From Geobacter sp. UBA2189 (GTDB lineage: Bacteria; Desulfobacterota; Desulfuromonadia; Geobacterales; Pseudopelobacteraceae), in NCBI GenBank assembly GCA_002328035.1, contig DCVL01000009.1, positions 1 through 46,532 of the forward strand: 46,532 nt of DNA, given 5' to 3'. Below the pieces are notes generated by a model. It saw only the letters and a list, made by a program, of their open reading frames with translations, was not told the origin of the DNA and did no database searches. The position numbers were made by a program, and so were the translations under genes. Positions 31,080-39,655 of this stretch are shown here, piece by piece. Every line of letters begins with the position of its first letter. Position 1 is the first letter of the stretch.

Positions 31080-33428
31080 ATGACAAAAGCCGAAGAACGG
31101 CGCAATAAAATCAAATTTAAAGCCAGAACAACCATGACGGATCACAGTTGTTGTCGCCCGGAGAAGCAGGAAGTATTGTTTGAACAGTTCTTTAGCAGGC
31201 ATTCTGCTCCGATGATGTTGATAGATTTTGAGAGAGGAATGATTCTGGATGCAAATGGAAGCGCCGCTGCTTTTTATGGTTACAGCCATGAAGAGTTTGT
31301 AAATATGCATATCAGCCGGATTACCCTTCTTTCTGAGGAAGAACAGAATAGTATAAAGCAGAGTGTTGCTGATGGTGAAACGACTGTGCATGAAGCCAGG
31401 CACAGGCTGAAAAACGGACAAATTCGTCTGGTTGAAGTACAATCGGTTGTTGTGACTACCGGCGGTAAAAAGATTGTAGCCTCTATAATAAATGATGTTA
31501 GCGAGCGCAAGGAGGCGGAGAAAGCCCTGCTGGAGAGTGAGGAAAGATTTAGGGCATTAAGTGATGCGACCTTTGGTGGTATAATAGTTCACAATAACGG
31601 ATTGATTCTTGAGTGTAACAGCGGTCTTTCTGATCTTACAGGTTTCAGCTACCAGGAACTTATCGGAATGGACGGTTTGTATCTGATAGCCACGGAATCT
31701 CTGGATACGGTTCTTGATAATATAAAGAACGGTTACGAGGAACGGTATGAGGTTAAAGGTCTGCGTAAGGATGGCACTGTATATCCTCTTGAAATAAGGG
31801 GTAAAAACGTAAAATACAGAGGTGAGCTGGCCAGGGTTATTGAATTTAGTGACATTACAGATAGGAGGCTTTCGGAAGAGAAGCTGAAGTCAGAAGAACA
31901 AAAATTCAGGATTGTCGCTGAAAATACATATGACTGGGAGTTTTGGACAGCGCCTGATGGAGCCTTCATATACAGTTCTCCTTCATGCAAGAGGATTACC
32001 GGATATGACCCTGCCCAGTTTTCTGAAGATATGGAGTTTTATACCAAAATAATTCATCCTGATGATCTTGAAAAATACCGTAATCACCATGATAAATTTG
32101 CAGCCGCGCATCTGGAGGATGAGGTTGATTTCAGGATAATATCTGCAGATGGTGGAATAAGGTGGATTGCTCATATATGCCGTCCTGTTTTTGATGATCA
32201 TGGTATATTCCTGGGTGTAAGGGGCAGCAACAGGGATATCACGGAAAGGGTGTCATATAGAATTGAACTGCTTTCCGCCAAAGAACAGGCGGAGGCTGCC
32301 AACCGTGCCAAGAGTGACTTTCTCGCCAATATGAGCCACGAGATCCGTACTCCAATAAACGGAGTGCTTGGAATGACTCAACTGCTCCGCTACACCAAGC
32401 TGACTGATGAACAGCAGGAATATCTTGATAACCTTGAGTTTTCATCAAACAGTTTGCTCGACCTGATCAACGATATCCTGGATCTTTCCAAGATAGAATC
32501 AGGAAAGATGGAGCTTGAACTTTATGACTTTCCTCTGCCGCAGACTCTCAGAGAGATAGTTGCAGGGCAATCATACCGGATAAGCCAGAAAGGATTGGAA
32601 CTTGATATTGATATCCATCCGGAAGTTCCTGAAGTTGTAAAAGGGGATCCGCTGAGATTTAAACAGATACTGCTGAACCTCCTGAGCAATGCGATAAAAT
32701 TTACCAATTCAGGCCGTATTAGTATTACAGCGGGTCTAAACGGGATTACCGAGGATGCGGTTATAGTTGAATTGGCTGTGAGGGATACCGGCGTAGGTAT
32801 GACACCTGAGGTCCTTTCCAGGATCTTTAACAGCTTTGAACAGGCTGATAACTCTACAACAAGGATGTATGGCGGGAGCGGCCTCGGGCTTACTATCTGC
32901 CGTCGCCTCGCAGAGCTGATGGATGGACAGGTATGGGCAGAATCAGTACCTGAACGAGGCTCAACATTCTATCTGGAACTCCCTTTTAAAAGATCAGAAC
33001 TAAATGTAATGCAGCAAACGCAAGACCATAATGGTTTAAAAGTTTCGGGCGTTAGCGGGCTACATCTGCTTGTTGCAGAAGACAATTCCAACAATGCCGT
33101 TACAATGGTTGCCATTCTAAAAAAATTGGGTTCCCTGGCTTCAGTTGCCTCTAATGGAGAGGAAGCGGTGCTGCTATGGGAACAGGGCGGATTTGATGCC
33201 ATTTTAATGGATGTTCAGATGCCGGTACTGGATGGCTGCTCCGCGCTTTTAAGAATAAGGGAAAAGGAAAAGGGAGAAGGCGGGCATATCCCCGTAATAG
33301 CAGTTACGGCATATGCACTGCAGGGAGACAGGGAAAAATTCCTCTCCCAAGGATTTGATGACTACATATCCAAGCCTGTTGATATGAAAGAATTGGCAGA
33401 GGTGATTAGTAAAATCAAGCCTGTTTGA
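31080..33428 (+). CDS. Hybrid sensor histidine kinase (three PAS, HisKA, HATPase, receiver)
   Basis: A 782-residue soluble kinase without transmembrane segments. Three PAS domains (about 35-150, 155-270, 275-400) with NDVSERKEAEK and SDITDRRLSE linkers precede the dimerisation helix DFLANMSHEIRTPINGVLGM, with phospho-acceptor His420. The ATPase has LLNLLSNAIKFT, VRDTGVGM and GGSGLGLTICRRL. The receiver domain has ILMDVQMPVLDG with Asp711 and KPVD. It senses a cytoplasmic or PAS-bound signal and needs a separate phosphotransfer or output protein, not present here. Divergent from wzz; a regulatory link is possible but unproven. Confidence 0.95.
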   Translation: MTKAEERRNKIKFKARTTMTDHSCCRPEKQEVLFEQFFSRHSAPMMLIDFERGMILDANGSAAAFYGYSHEEFVNMHISRITLLSEEEQNSIKQSVADGETTVHEARHRLKNGQIRLVEVQSVVVTTGGKKIVASIINDVSERKEAEKALLESEERFRALSDATFGGIIVHNNGLILECNSGLSDLTGFSYQELIGMDGLYLIATESLDTVLDNIKNGYEERYEVKGLRKDGTVYPLEIRGKNVKYRGELARVIEFSDITDRRLSEEKLKSEEQKFRIVAENTYDWEFWTAPDGAFIYSSPSCKRITGYDPAQFSEDMEFYTKIIHPDDLEKYRNHHDKFAAAHLEDEVDFRIISADGGIRWIAHICRPVFDDHGIFLGVRGSNRDITERVSYRIELLSAKEQAEAANRAKSDFLANMSHEIRTPINGVLGMTQLLRYTKLTDEQQEYLDNLEFSSNSLLDLINDILDLSKIESGKMELELYDFPLPQTLREIVAGQSYRISQKGLELDIDIHPEVPEVVKGDPLRFKQILLNLLSNAIKFTNSGRISITAGLNGITEDAVIVELAVRDTGVGMTPEVLSRIFNSFEQADNSTTRMYGGSGLGLTICRRLAELMDGQVWAESVPERGSTFYLELPFKRSELNVMQQTQDHNGLKVSGVSGLHLLVAEDNSNNAVTMVAILKKLGSLASVASNGEEAVLLWEQGGFDAILMDVQMPVLDGCSALLRIREKEKGEGGHIPVIAVTAYALQGDREKFLSQGFDDYISKPVDMKELAEVISKIKPV

Positions 33429-33458
33429 TAGGTGACGCTAGCCTTCAGTAGTAGATAT

Positions 33459-33596
33459 TGAAGAAATCACTTAACACTGACCTATTGATTCGTACTCTGG
33501 AGGAGGAGGGTTGGCTAGAAGAAAAAGCCCACGATTTAGCCATTGAGTATGAGTTTGCGATGATTATAAAGAAGGCAAATGACCATTTTTATTGAT
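33459..33596 (+). pseudogene. C-terminal remnant of a small gene before a PIN stub
   Basis: An open reading without a credible start reads LKKSLNTDLLIRTLEEEGWL then AIEYEFAMIIKKANDHFY and stops, overlapping the ATG of the PIN stub. The arrangement is that of an antitoxin or partner gene preceding a toxin, but the N-terminus is lost. Confidence 0.4.
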
Positions 33597-33767
33597 GTTG
33601 AGGAGTTATGTGTCGCCATCGTTACTAAACCGGCTCCAGTTCTCTTTTTGGATACCTGCACAATTTTGGAGGTAATACGAGCTCCATATCGGGAATCGAT
33701 AGCCGTCGATGAAATCACTGTTGCCAAGAAACTGATTCAATTGGCAGATCAACCTGTACCATGGTAA
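33579..33767 (+). pseudogene. PIN-domain protein stub
   Basis: A 62-codon frame. VLFLDTCTILEVIRAPYR is the first strand and catalytic Asp of a PIN domain, but the protein stops after about 62 residues, against 130 or more for the family. It ends seven bases from the end of the convergent AAA ATPase gene, which may have replaced its 3' part. Confidence 0.65.
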
Positions 33768-33773
33768 TACCCA

Positions 33774-35009
33774 TCAATAGATGAAGCCAAACAGCCACAG
33801 TGGTATTCTCCTGCTGTGACCTGTCTCAATATTATCCAGCGCCAGCCAGGCATTCTCTATTTTCTTGATCTGTCCTGCATCCTTGTTCTTGCCCCCCACC
33901 TCAAAGATGATCGATTCATCCACCATGAAATCCCCCTTTGATGGGACTGACACAGTATGTGCGGTGCGGAGCATGCTCATGAAGAACGTTTCCCGCATCG
34001 CGCCAACATCCGGATCACGTGTGCGGGAAAGTGCATGATAGAGATTCGGGTTATTCAGGTAAATCTTCTCCGGTTTTTCCATTTCCCGCAGCCCTTTGCC
34101 ACTCTTGGGCAACGAAAGAATGACGCCAGCGTCCTCAAGAAATTTCAGGTAGCTCTTGAGAGTGCGCTCATCGCCGATCCCCAGCAGATTTTTCAGATGT
34201 TTCATATCCTGGGTAAAAGGCACTAAGGATGCGATTATTGAAAGCAGCTTTTCGATCTTGCGGATACTGGATCCATTAAGCGACTGGTGGATGGCAGGGA
34301 GATCCGATTCCAAAGTGGTGTGGATATTCTGCTCAAGAGCCATGAAAAAATGGCTCACATCCTCATATTCCTTGAAATAGGGGTAATAGCCATGTTCCAT
34401 GTAATCCCTGAACAGTGCAAGAACCTTTAGGCCATTTTTATCAAGCTCTGCCACGATTGAATCGGCTGATTCCTGATGGTTTGTCAGCAAATTTTCAAGA
34501 GGCAGCGCATCAAAGTAAATACCGTTATTCATGCCGATGAATTCACGAAAGGACATCCCGTACATCTGAAAGACAATGGCTCGTCTGCTCAAGTCATGGC
34601 TTCCCTTCTCTATTTCCAAGGCAGAACTACCAGAAGCTATGATCTTCAAGTCAGGGAAGGTGTCACAGATGCTTTTCAGTTCCATGGACCATGCTGGATA
34701 CTTGTGGATTTCATCGAAACAGATCAGCTCGCCACCCATCTTGCAGAACTCGTCGGCTATTTCGTACAGAGACGAACGAGCCACCAGAAAATGGTCAGCC
34801 TGAATATAGAGTGCTTTTCGGCCTGAGCGGTCATCGTTATACTTCTCCAGCAGATGCTGGATTATGACCGTTGTTTTACCGATGCCGCGTTGACCAATGA
34901 TGATCGAAAACCGGTTCGGTAGCGGGTGGTCACGCAGGAAATACCGCTTGAAGTCGCGGTTGCGGATTCTCAGGAACATCTGGCTCAGGGGAATAAGGTC
35001 ATCGAGCAT
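33774..35009 (-). CDS. AAA ATPase with DUF4143-like C-terminus
   Basis: A 411-residue ATPase related in architecture to the one at 2647. Walker A GQRGIGKTT spans 39-47 (Lys45); Walker B LICFDEIHKYP has Asp99-Glu100; IIASGSSALEIEKGSHDLSR is the sensor region. The C-terminal half includes KNLLGIGDERTLKSYLKFLE (winged-helix-like) and an EVGGKNKDAGQIKKI nuclease-like segment. Role unknown, as for the family. It is isolated on the minus strand among toxin stubs. Confidence 0.86.
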   Translation of the reverse strand: MLDDLIPLSQMFLRIRNRDFKRYFLRDHPLPNRFSIIIGQRGIGKTTVIIQHLLEKYNDDRSGRKALYIQADHFLVARSSLYEIADEFCKMGGELICFDEIHKYPAWSMELKSICDTFPDLKIIASGSSALEIEKGSHDLSRRAIVFQMYGMSFREFIGMNNGIYFDALPLENLLTNHQESADSIVAELDKNGLKVLALFRDYMEHGYYPYFKEYEDVSHFFMALEQNIHTTLESDLPAIHQSLNGSSIRKIEKLLSIIASLVPFTQDMKHLKNLLGIGDERTLKSYLKFLEDAGVILSLPKSGKGLREMEKPEKIYLNNPNLYHALSRTRDPDVGAMRETFFMSMLRTAHTVSVPSKGDFMVDESIIFEVGGKNKDAGQIKKIENAWLALDNIETGHSRRIPLWLFGFIY

Positions 35010-35019
35010 CGCAGAACTC

Positions 35020-35075
35020 CAAATAGTATTTAAAAACTATTTTATGCATCATTTGTTAGTAATGCAATACTATTT
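35020..35075. promoter_or_regulatory. AATAGTATT-type inverted repeats upstream of the ATPase
   Basis: AAATAGT and ACTATTT form arms around nine bases just before the ATPase start, and a further AATACTATTTT lies near 35067. These look like operator half sites or an AT-rich promoter. No binding protein is known. Confidence 0.45.
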
Positions 35076-35246
35076 TTTCGGCAATAGACAAGTGAGGCAT
35101 AATGGGCCTGCTAAACGAAAATACTGGGTTCCCTTCGGATAGATGACTGCAAAGCACCGCTAATGATTGCAAGAAAATTTTCTTGTTCCGCTTGAAAACC
35201 TTCTGCCAATGAACTACATCGGCAGAAAAAGTGATTCAGGCGGTTT

Positions 35247-35426
35247 ATGGACAAGATAACAAACTACCTTTCAGCAGCCGGTGGCTATGCCCGTATGAAG
35301 GAACTGCGTGTTCTTGGCTTCCAGACCTGTGATATTGCCGAACTGCTAGCCCAGGGGCACATCGAACGGGTTAAACCGGGTCTCACCCCCTGTATAATTC
35401 GGCCAATGTCGTTCGACTATCAATGA
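35247..35426 (+). pseudogene. AbiEi-like antitoxin N-terminal stub
   Basis: Fifty-nine codons; MDKITNYLSAAGGYARMKEL then TCDIAELLAQGHIERVKPGL matches the winged helix-turn-helix start of AbiEi-type antitoxins, normally about 200 residues. The match ends at about 35385, where a 53-bp inverted-repeat element begins. The AbiEii toxin gene is absent. Confidence 0.7.
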
Positions 35427-35443
35427 TGTTTGGCCATTATACA
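35391..35443. repeat. 53-bp imperfect inverted-repeat element
   Basis: TGTATAATTCGGCCAA and TTGGCCATTATACA face each other across about 23 bases. Placed exactly at the break point of the AbiEi-like stub, it may be a minimal insertion element or a deletion scar. Confidence 0.5.
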
Positions 35444-35529
35444 ATTTTGAACGTACAGATCCTGATTTAGCCTTACTCTGCCAAGCTTCAAAAGTATGAC
35501 ATTCGTATGACATTAAAGCAAAAACAGAA

Positions 35530-35562
35530 AAGGCACCTGCAATCAATCTTTGCAAGTGCCTT
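35530..35562 (-). terminator. Hairpin next to 34-bp repeat A
   Basis: AAGGCACCTGCA pairs with TGCAAGTGCCTT (one mismatch) around a short loop; T-rich runs follow on both strands. It can end transcription of the PIN operon coming from the right on the minus strand. Confidence 0.6.
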
Positions 35563-35569
35563 ATTTTAT

Positions 35570-35603
35570 TGGCGTCCCCTAGCGGACATACTTAGAACTT
35601 TTT
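35570..35603. repeat. 34-bp direct repeat A flanking PIN/antitoxin pair
   Basis: Matches 36528-36561 at 30 of 34 positions. It contains GGCGTCC...GGAC self-complementarity and lies beside a hairpin in both places. The two copies bracket the PIN/antitoxin genes. Confidence 0.8.
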
Positions 35604-35646
35604 AGCGTCGGAAATTCGGCATCCAGACAATGCATGGGAACAGATT

Positions 35647-36087
35647 TCAGATAAAATCTTCAAGCACAACAACTTTAATTTCATTAATCTGTTTCAGGGC
35701 AAGGTCGTTTGTCAGGAAGTAGTCCACCCTTCGTATAATCGCCGTTGCCAGTTGAATTGAGTCAGGGGTTTTGAAACCGTATTTTGCTCGTAATGTTGCA
35801 GCTTTCTCTGATATCGCATTAGATATTTCGCAGGTTTCCAGATTTTTTGAAGAAAGCAGAATGGATCTGTAGGCATCGGCCAGCTTTTTGTTTCCCTCCC
35901 GTAAGGGCAGTACCAACACCTCCAGAAGGGTTATCGTTGAGGTGAGTCCTTTCGCCTGACCGGAATCAATCAAGGCCACCACAGGTTTTACAATAGCGCT
36001 ATACTTGGGATTCTTCTCAATGAAAAGTATCAACGGTGCAGTGTCAATAAACACCGTCTTACCCTTCAAAATCCTACCTAATTCCAT
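35647..36087 (-). CDS. PIN-domain toxin (VapC-like)
   Basis: A 146-residue PIN protein. VFIDTAPLILFIEKNPKY has the first Asp, ITLLEVLVLPLREG the conserved Glu, and FKTPDSIQLATAIIRRVDYF then LTNDLALKQI the last two acids. Such toxins cleave tRNA or rRNA. It overlaps the antitoxin stop by ten bases. Intact. Confidence 0.88.
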   Translation of the reverse strand: MELGRILKGKTVFIDTAPLILFIEKNPKYSAIVKPVVALIDSGQAKGLTSTITLLEVLVLPLREGNKKLADAYRSILLSSKNLETCEISNAISEKAATLRAKYGFKTPDSIQLATAIIRRVDYFLTNDLALKQINEIKVVVLEDFI

Positions 36088-36311
36088 GAATCACGTTCCT
36101 TGCGGATATATTCTTCTGTATTAAGCTTTGACCAGATCTCAGCACCCAGACCCTCAAGCTCGCATAAACTGTGCTGTTTAACACTCGGCTGGATAGCTTT
36201 CTTCAGGACAGATGATAAAACCTCAAGTAGGCTAATCTGTTCATCTGGAGCAAGAGTAGGTAACGTTGCCACGACATCATTGTATGTTAATCGTGTTTTG
36301 TGAGCCGCCAT
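36078..36311 (-). CDS. Antitoxin of the PIN-domain toxin
   Basis: A 77-residue protein, MAAHKTRLTYNDVVATLPTL then ISLLEVLSSVLKKA and a charged tail. Its position before, and overlapping, the PIN gene identifies it. No clear DNA-binding fold is recognised. Confidence 0.7.
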   Translation of the reverse strand: MAAHKTRLTYNDVVATLPTLAPDEQISLLEVLSSVLKKAIQPSVKQHSLCELEGLGAEIWSKLNTEEYIRKERDSWN

Positions 36312-36488
36312 GGGAAATCTCCTTGAATATTGTTTTTATTATAGCGCCACCTCAGGTACGGTCAACTCAATTATCAGAGAATGAAGATGGGAAGATTTGA
36401 CCCCAAAATGGATTCTAATTCATAACCAACTAATATTACGTTAAATACAGTATTAAACCTAGGTTCAAATAGCTTAAAGCTATTAAAA

Positions 36489-36517
36489 ATGGCCGATTTC
36501 ATAATGAAATCGGCCAT
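36489..36517 (-). terminator. Perfect 12-bp hairpin terminator next to 34-bp repeat B
   Basis: ATGGCCGATTTC and GAAATCGGCCAT pair perfectly around ATAAT; on the minus strand it is followed by a T-run, so it can stop transcription arriving from the intI side. Positions 36312-36488 hold no gene. Confidence 0.75.
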
Positions 36518-36527
36518 CATTGATTTA

Positions 36528-36561
36528 TGGCGTCCCCTGGCGGACGCACTTCGAACTTTTT
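36528..36561. repeat. 34-bp direct repeat B
   Basis: Second copy of 35570-35603, 958 bases to the right, same orientation, again directly beside a hairpin. Confidence 0.8.
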
Positions 36562-36634
36562 CTACAAATAAAAACTGATCATTATTGATAAACCCTTTAA
36601 AGGTTAGATGCCAAAACTGAATCTATAATCGCAG

Positions 36635-37074
36635 CTAAAAATCCAGTGGACTTTTTGGCTCTTTCACCGTTCTGACCGGCACACAGTGGGTGTAGATCAT
36701 AGTTGTCTTCAAGCTGGAATGCCCCAACAGTGTCTGGATCAAGCGGAATTGGGATGGGCGTTGTGGGGTTGGTGAAGGCAATAACGAAACATGCTCTGAG
36801 ATCAGGGAAGTTGGTTCATCAGCAACAGGTATTTTTTTGGTGTCAGCGGTTCATAGGATTGCATCTCAAAGTAAAGGGTTACGGCATGGGTGGCCTGTCG
36901 GCACTGCTCATCACCCTGCTTCTTTTCACAAAGTTTTTCTGTAAAAAGGCGTAAGCGTTCCATTTTGTCATGTGCAATGACATGCCTATCACAAAAGTCG
37001 AGGAAATATCGCAACTATTTTAAATAGTTTTGATACTGATCGGCAGCAATACTTTTCCTCTTCAAATGGTTCAT
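36635..37074 (-). pseudogene. intI: Integron integrase pseudogene
   Basis: From the ATG at 37074: KRKSIAADQYQNYLK, an in-frame TAG (normally Trp), then LRYFLDFCDRH and FTEKLCEKKQGDEQCRQATH match the N-terminal domain of integron integrases. After a large internal deletion, IQTLLGHSSLKTTMIYTHCV and TVKEPKSPLDF, ending at 36635, are the C-terminal end, with the catalytic His and the Tyr nucleophile. The central catalytic Arg region is missing. It points away from a cassette array on the plus strand, the usual integron layout. Confidence 0.85.
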
Positions 37075-37212
37075 ATATTGGGCATACACAGCTTTCGGAA
37101 TGAGAAGCATAAGGCCCCCAAAGCTCTTTTAATAAAGAAATTGTAATTGAAGAAAGCAAATAGTGGATGTATAGCATACCAATCCACACTATCGCTATGT
37201 TTGAGGTGATTA

Positions 37213-37524
37213 TTGATCACGCGACTGAAGTTGAAACCAAGCCAAAAAGAAACCAAGGCTCTGGTCGAAAAATATGGTGATGATTTGGTCTGTGTCCGAT
37301 ACCGTTACGATGAAACAAGCCGCGTACGGCTAAAGACGGTTGAGATTATCGTAGAAAAGAAACAGCTACCACCGCCGCAAGGCGCACCTGACAACGAGAT
37401 TGTGCCGGTACAGATTGCCTTTGGCGCAAAAGAGTTAGGAAAAATGGCGAGATCAGCAGGTGGAAACTGGGACGCTGATGTCAAGCTATGGTATATCCAA
37501 TATGGAAACATCAAAGGCACGTAA
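37213..37524 (+). CDS. Small conserved protein of unknown function
   Basis: A 103-residue protein starting at a TTG preceded by GAGGTG. LKLKPSQKETKALVEKYGDD then LVCVRYRYDETSRVRLKTVE and VEKKQLPPPQ is a pattern I associate with small accessory genes near mobile DNA. The tail has AKELGKMARSAGGNWDADVK. No function can be given. It sits between the intI pseudogene and the first clear cassette. Confidence 0.6.
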   Translation: MITRLKLKPSQKETKALVEKYGDDLVCVRYRYDETSRVRLKTVEIIVEKKQLPPPQGAPDNEIVPVQIAFGAKELGKMARSAGGNWDADVKLWYIQYGNIKGT

Positions 37525-37567
37525 CTGGAAAAGTATATACTATTAGATGCCAAGTCAAAACAGAAAA

Positions 37568-37585
37568 GCATCTAATATTAGATGC
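37568..37585. repeat. 18-bp perfect palindrome
   Basis: GCATCTAATATTAGATGC, with a related half site at 37541-37550 and again at 36604-36610. It may be an operator for the gene at 37631 or a recombination scar. Confidence 0.5.
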
Positions 37586-37630
37586 CATTCTGGGGTGGTT
37601 ATTAACGAGTTGTGCGACAAAAAGGGAATA

Positions 37631-38344
37631 ATGATTCAGATAATTCACATAGAAACTGCGGGTTTCCTTGGAGTGTTAGTCCTTGGCGTTATATGGGCCG
37701 TCACCGCAAACGGCAATTTGGAGCCATATACTGTGCTTTGTGGACTTATCGGCGTCGCATCGGAACTCGTGAGGCGTTACAATAAAAGAAAGCCTCAAGG
37801 GCGCTTTGAATCGAATGCAGAGCGAATTCAACACAGAGAGAAACTGAAGAAAGACTTTGAAAAAGAAATTTACAGGTGCCGTGCAAAAAATCTCCGCCAG
37901 GATGTAATAGTTCGACATGTTGACCGCGTCGACAATTATCCAAACACCGATGAAGATAAAAAAGGGATTTCGGCATGGTTCCGTGTAGCTTTGCTAGACA
38001 CATATGAACGAGGGATCATTTTAGGTTTGAAATATGGTGGGCTGGTTGAATGTGAAGGAGGCTATCGCTTCGCTGATTGGGTAAATGGAGAAGAGGCAGA
38101 TATTAGAGTCATATTGATGGGTGATGTCCCCTATGATTCGATTGAGGCAGTAAATATGGACGGGGATAAGTACTATTACTTTCCGCACATTTACTGCCAT
38201 TTTGATTTTAATGGTGAGCCATACGAGCGCCTTTGGTTTTGCGAAAAAATCGATGAGCCGCATGGGCACCCGTACTTTAAGCACATCGCAGATTATAAGG
38301 ATGTTATTTCAAACAACCCTGAAGATACATTGAGCTTTGCGTAG
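37631..38344 (+). CDS. Membrane-anchored protein of unknown function (integron cassette)
   Basis: A 237-residue protein. One or two N-terminal membrane segments (GFLGVLVLGVIWAVTANG and VLCGLIGVASELV) are followed by a basic, soluble C-terminal domain. RBS AAGGGA precedes the ATG. The stop lies 24 bases before an attC-like site, so it is cassette-borne. I do not recognise the C-terminal domain. An in-frame start at 37547 would lack a ribosome-binding site. Confidence 0.65.
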   Translation: MIQIIHIETAGFLGVLVLGVIWAVTANGNLEPYTVLCGLIGVASELVRRYNKRKPQGRFESNAERIQHREKLKKDFEKEIYRCRAKNLRQDVIVRHVDRVDNYPNTDEDKKGISAWFRVALLDTYERGIILGLKYGGLVECEGGYRFADWVNGEEADIRVILMGDVPYDSIEAVNMDGDKYYYFPHIYCHFDFNGEPYERLWFCEKIDEPHGHPYFKHIADYKDVISNNPEDTLSFA

Positions 38345-38367
38345 TTGTGGGGCGGGAAAATCAGAAC

Positions 38368-38439
38368 GCCCAACAATCGGCAACACCGGTCAGCGGGGAA
38401 AAGCCCCCGCCGAGCCGGTGTGCCTCACAACCGTTGAAC
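38368..38439 (+). other. attC-like recombination site 1
   Basis: 72 bases bounded by GCCCAAC (fits RYYYAAC) and GTTGAAC (fits GTTRRRY). The interior folds: GGCAACACCGG pairs with CCGGTGTGCC with one bulged base, and GCGGGG with CCCCGC around the loop. This is the layout of integron cassette recombination sites. Confidence 0.85.
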
Positions 38440-38459
38440 ACCAATTTGAGGGAGAAATA

Positions 38460-39506
38460 ATGAGATTGCTTGCCAGAAAAGTGTTTACGATAATATTGCT
38501 GACCTCATCACTGTTCCGCATACCTTCTGCCCATGCCAAGGTTATGACTTTCACAAAAGAGTATACCTACCAAGCAAGTGAAGCGGACAGCAAATTGTCC
38601 TGTCGGGCAATTGCTTTGGAACAAATTAAGCGACTTCTTCTTGAACAGCTTGGGACCTATCTTGAAAGCCAAACAGAGGTAATAAATTTTCAATTGTCGA
38701 AAGATCAGATTACATCGCTGACAGCTGGGATTGTTCATACCGAGGTTAATGAAGAAAAGTGGGATGGGCAGTCATACTGGCTCAAGGCGCAAATAGTAGC
38801 TGATCCAGATGAGGTATCAACTTCGATAGACAAACTGCGAAAAGATCGAGAGAAGTCAAAAGAGCTTGATCAAACACGCAAAAGGGCTGATGAATCATCA
38901 AAGGAAATCGAGAAATTGAAGAAGCAGATTACGATGTTAACCGGAGTGGATCCAAAACTACAGCAACACTATAATGGTGTTGTGAATAAGCTTAGTGCCG
39001 AAGATTGGTTTCAAAAAGGTTTGATAGCACAATACCGAAATAGTAATGAGTCAATAGCAGAACAAATCATCTGGGATAATGAACGATATGGTCATATTAA
39101 TAAAAGAGTGGAAGATAATATTGCAATAGATTCATATACTCACGCTATTACCTTAAATCCAATATTTGCTCGTGCTTACCATAATCGCGGAATGGTCTAT
39201 GACTGGATTGGTCAATATGCTAAGGCAATTGACGACTTTAAAGCGACGGTTAATCTCACACCTAATGATGTCCTTGTTTATAACAACATGGGGAATACTT
39301 ACTTTGCAATGAAGCAATATGACAATTCAATTGCTAGTTATACTAAAGCCCTTTCCATTGATACAAATCTCAGCAATATTTATATAAATCGAGGAAATGC
39401 ATATAGCAAACAGAACAAAAGAAAAAAGGCAATTGAGGATTACCAAAAAGCGTGCAAAATGGGCAATAAGGATGGATGTGCTCGCCTGAGTAAACTTAAG
39501 CAATGA
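38460..39506 (+). CDS. Secreted TPR-repeat protein (integron cassette)
   Basis: A 348-residue protein starting at an ATG preceded by GAGGGAG. Residues 1-26 are a signal peptide ending SAHA. A mixed N-terminal domain and a charged coiled coil (about 125-165) lead to tetratricopeptide repeats from about residue 205: AIDSYTHAITLNPIFARAYH, AIDDFKATVNLTPNDVLVYN, SIASYTKALSIDTNLSNIYI. The C-terminal KACKMGNKDGCARLSKLKQ resembles Sel1-like ends. Periplasmic or surface-located; function unknown. Bounded by attC-like sites. Confidence 0.8.
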   Translation: MRLLARKVFTIILLTSSLFRIPSAHAKVMTFTKEYTYQASEADSKLSCRAIALEQIKRLLLEQLGTYLESQTEVINFQLSKDQITSLTAGIVHTEVNEEKWDGQSYWLKAQIVADPDEVSTSIDKLRKDREKSKELDQTRKRADESSKEIEKLKKQITMLTGVDPKLQQHYNGVVNKLSAEDWFQKGLIAQYRNSNESIAEQIIWDNERYGHINKRVEDNIAIDSYTHAITLNPIFARAYHNRGMVYDWIGQYAKAIDDFKATVNLTPNDVLVYNNMGNTYFAMKQYDNSIASYTKALSIDTNLSNIYINRGNAYSKQNKRKKAIEDYQKACKMGNKDGCARLSKLKQ

Positions 39507-39517
39507 AATAGCCAATG

Positions 39518-39577
39518 TTCCAACAAGGCTTACAACCTGCCCGAAAATCCGGCAGGTTAAAGCCATGCCCGTTGTAC
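39518..39577 (+). other. attC-like recombination site 2
   Basis: 60 bases from TTCCAAC to GTTGTAC. Inner arms AACCTGCC and GGCAGGTT and outer arms AAGGCTT/AAAGCC are complementary. It shares TGCCCGTT with site 3. The outer core boxes deviate from consensus at one position each. Confidence 0.75.
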
Positions 39578-39655
39578 ATAGAAATATAACGGAAAATTAT
39601 AAAGTTTAGGATTAGAGAATATTGGCAACTAAAATATCAGAAAAGAGGTTTGATT

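Noticed and set aside
35570..36561. 34-bp repeats as 3' ends of a tRNA gene (attachment sites)
   Set aside because: GTTCGAA and a CCA-like end are suggestive on the minus strand, but no T-stem or rest of a tRNA can be folded.
37524..37631. An attI or fourth attC site before the first cassette
   Set aside because: GTTGTGC is near 37612, but no paired left box at correct distance and no foldable interior could be found.
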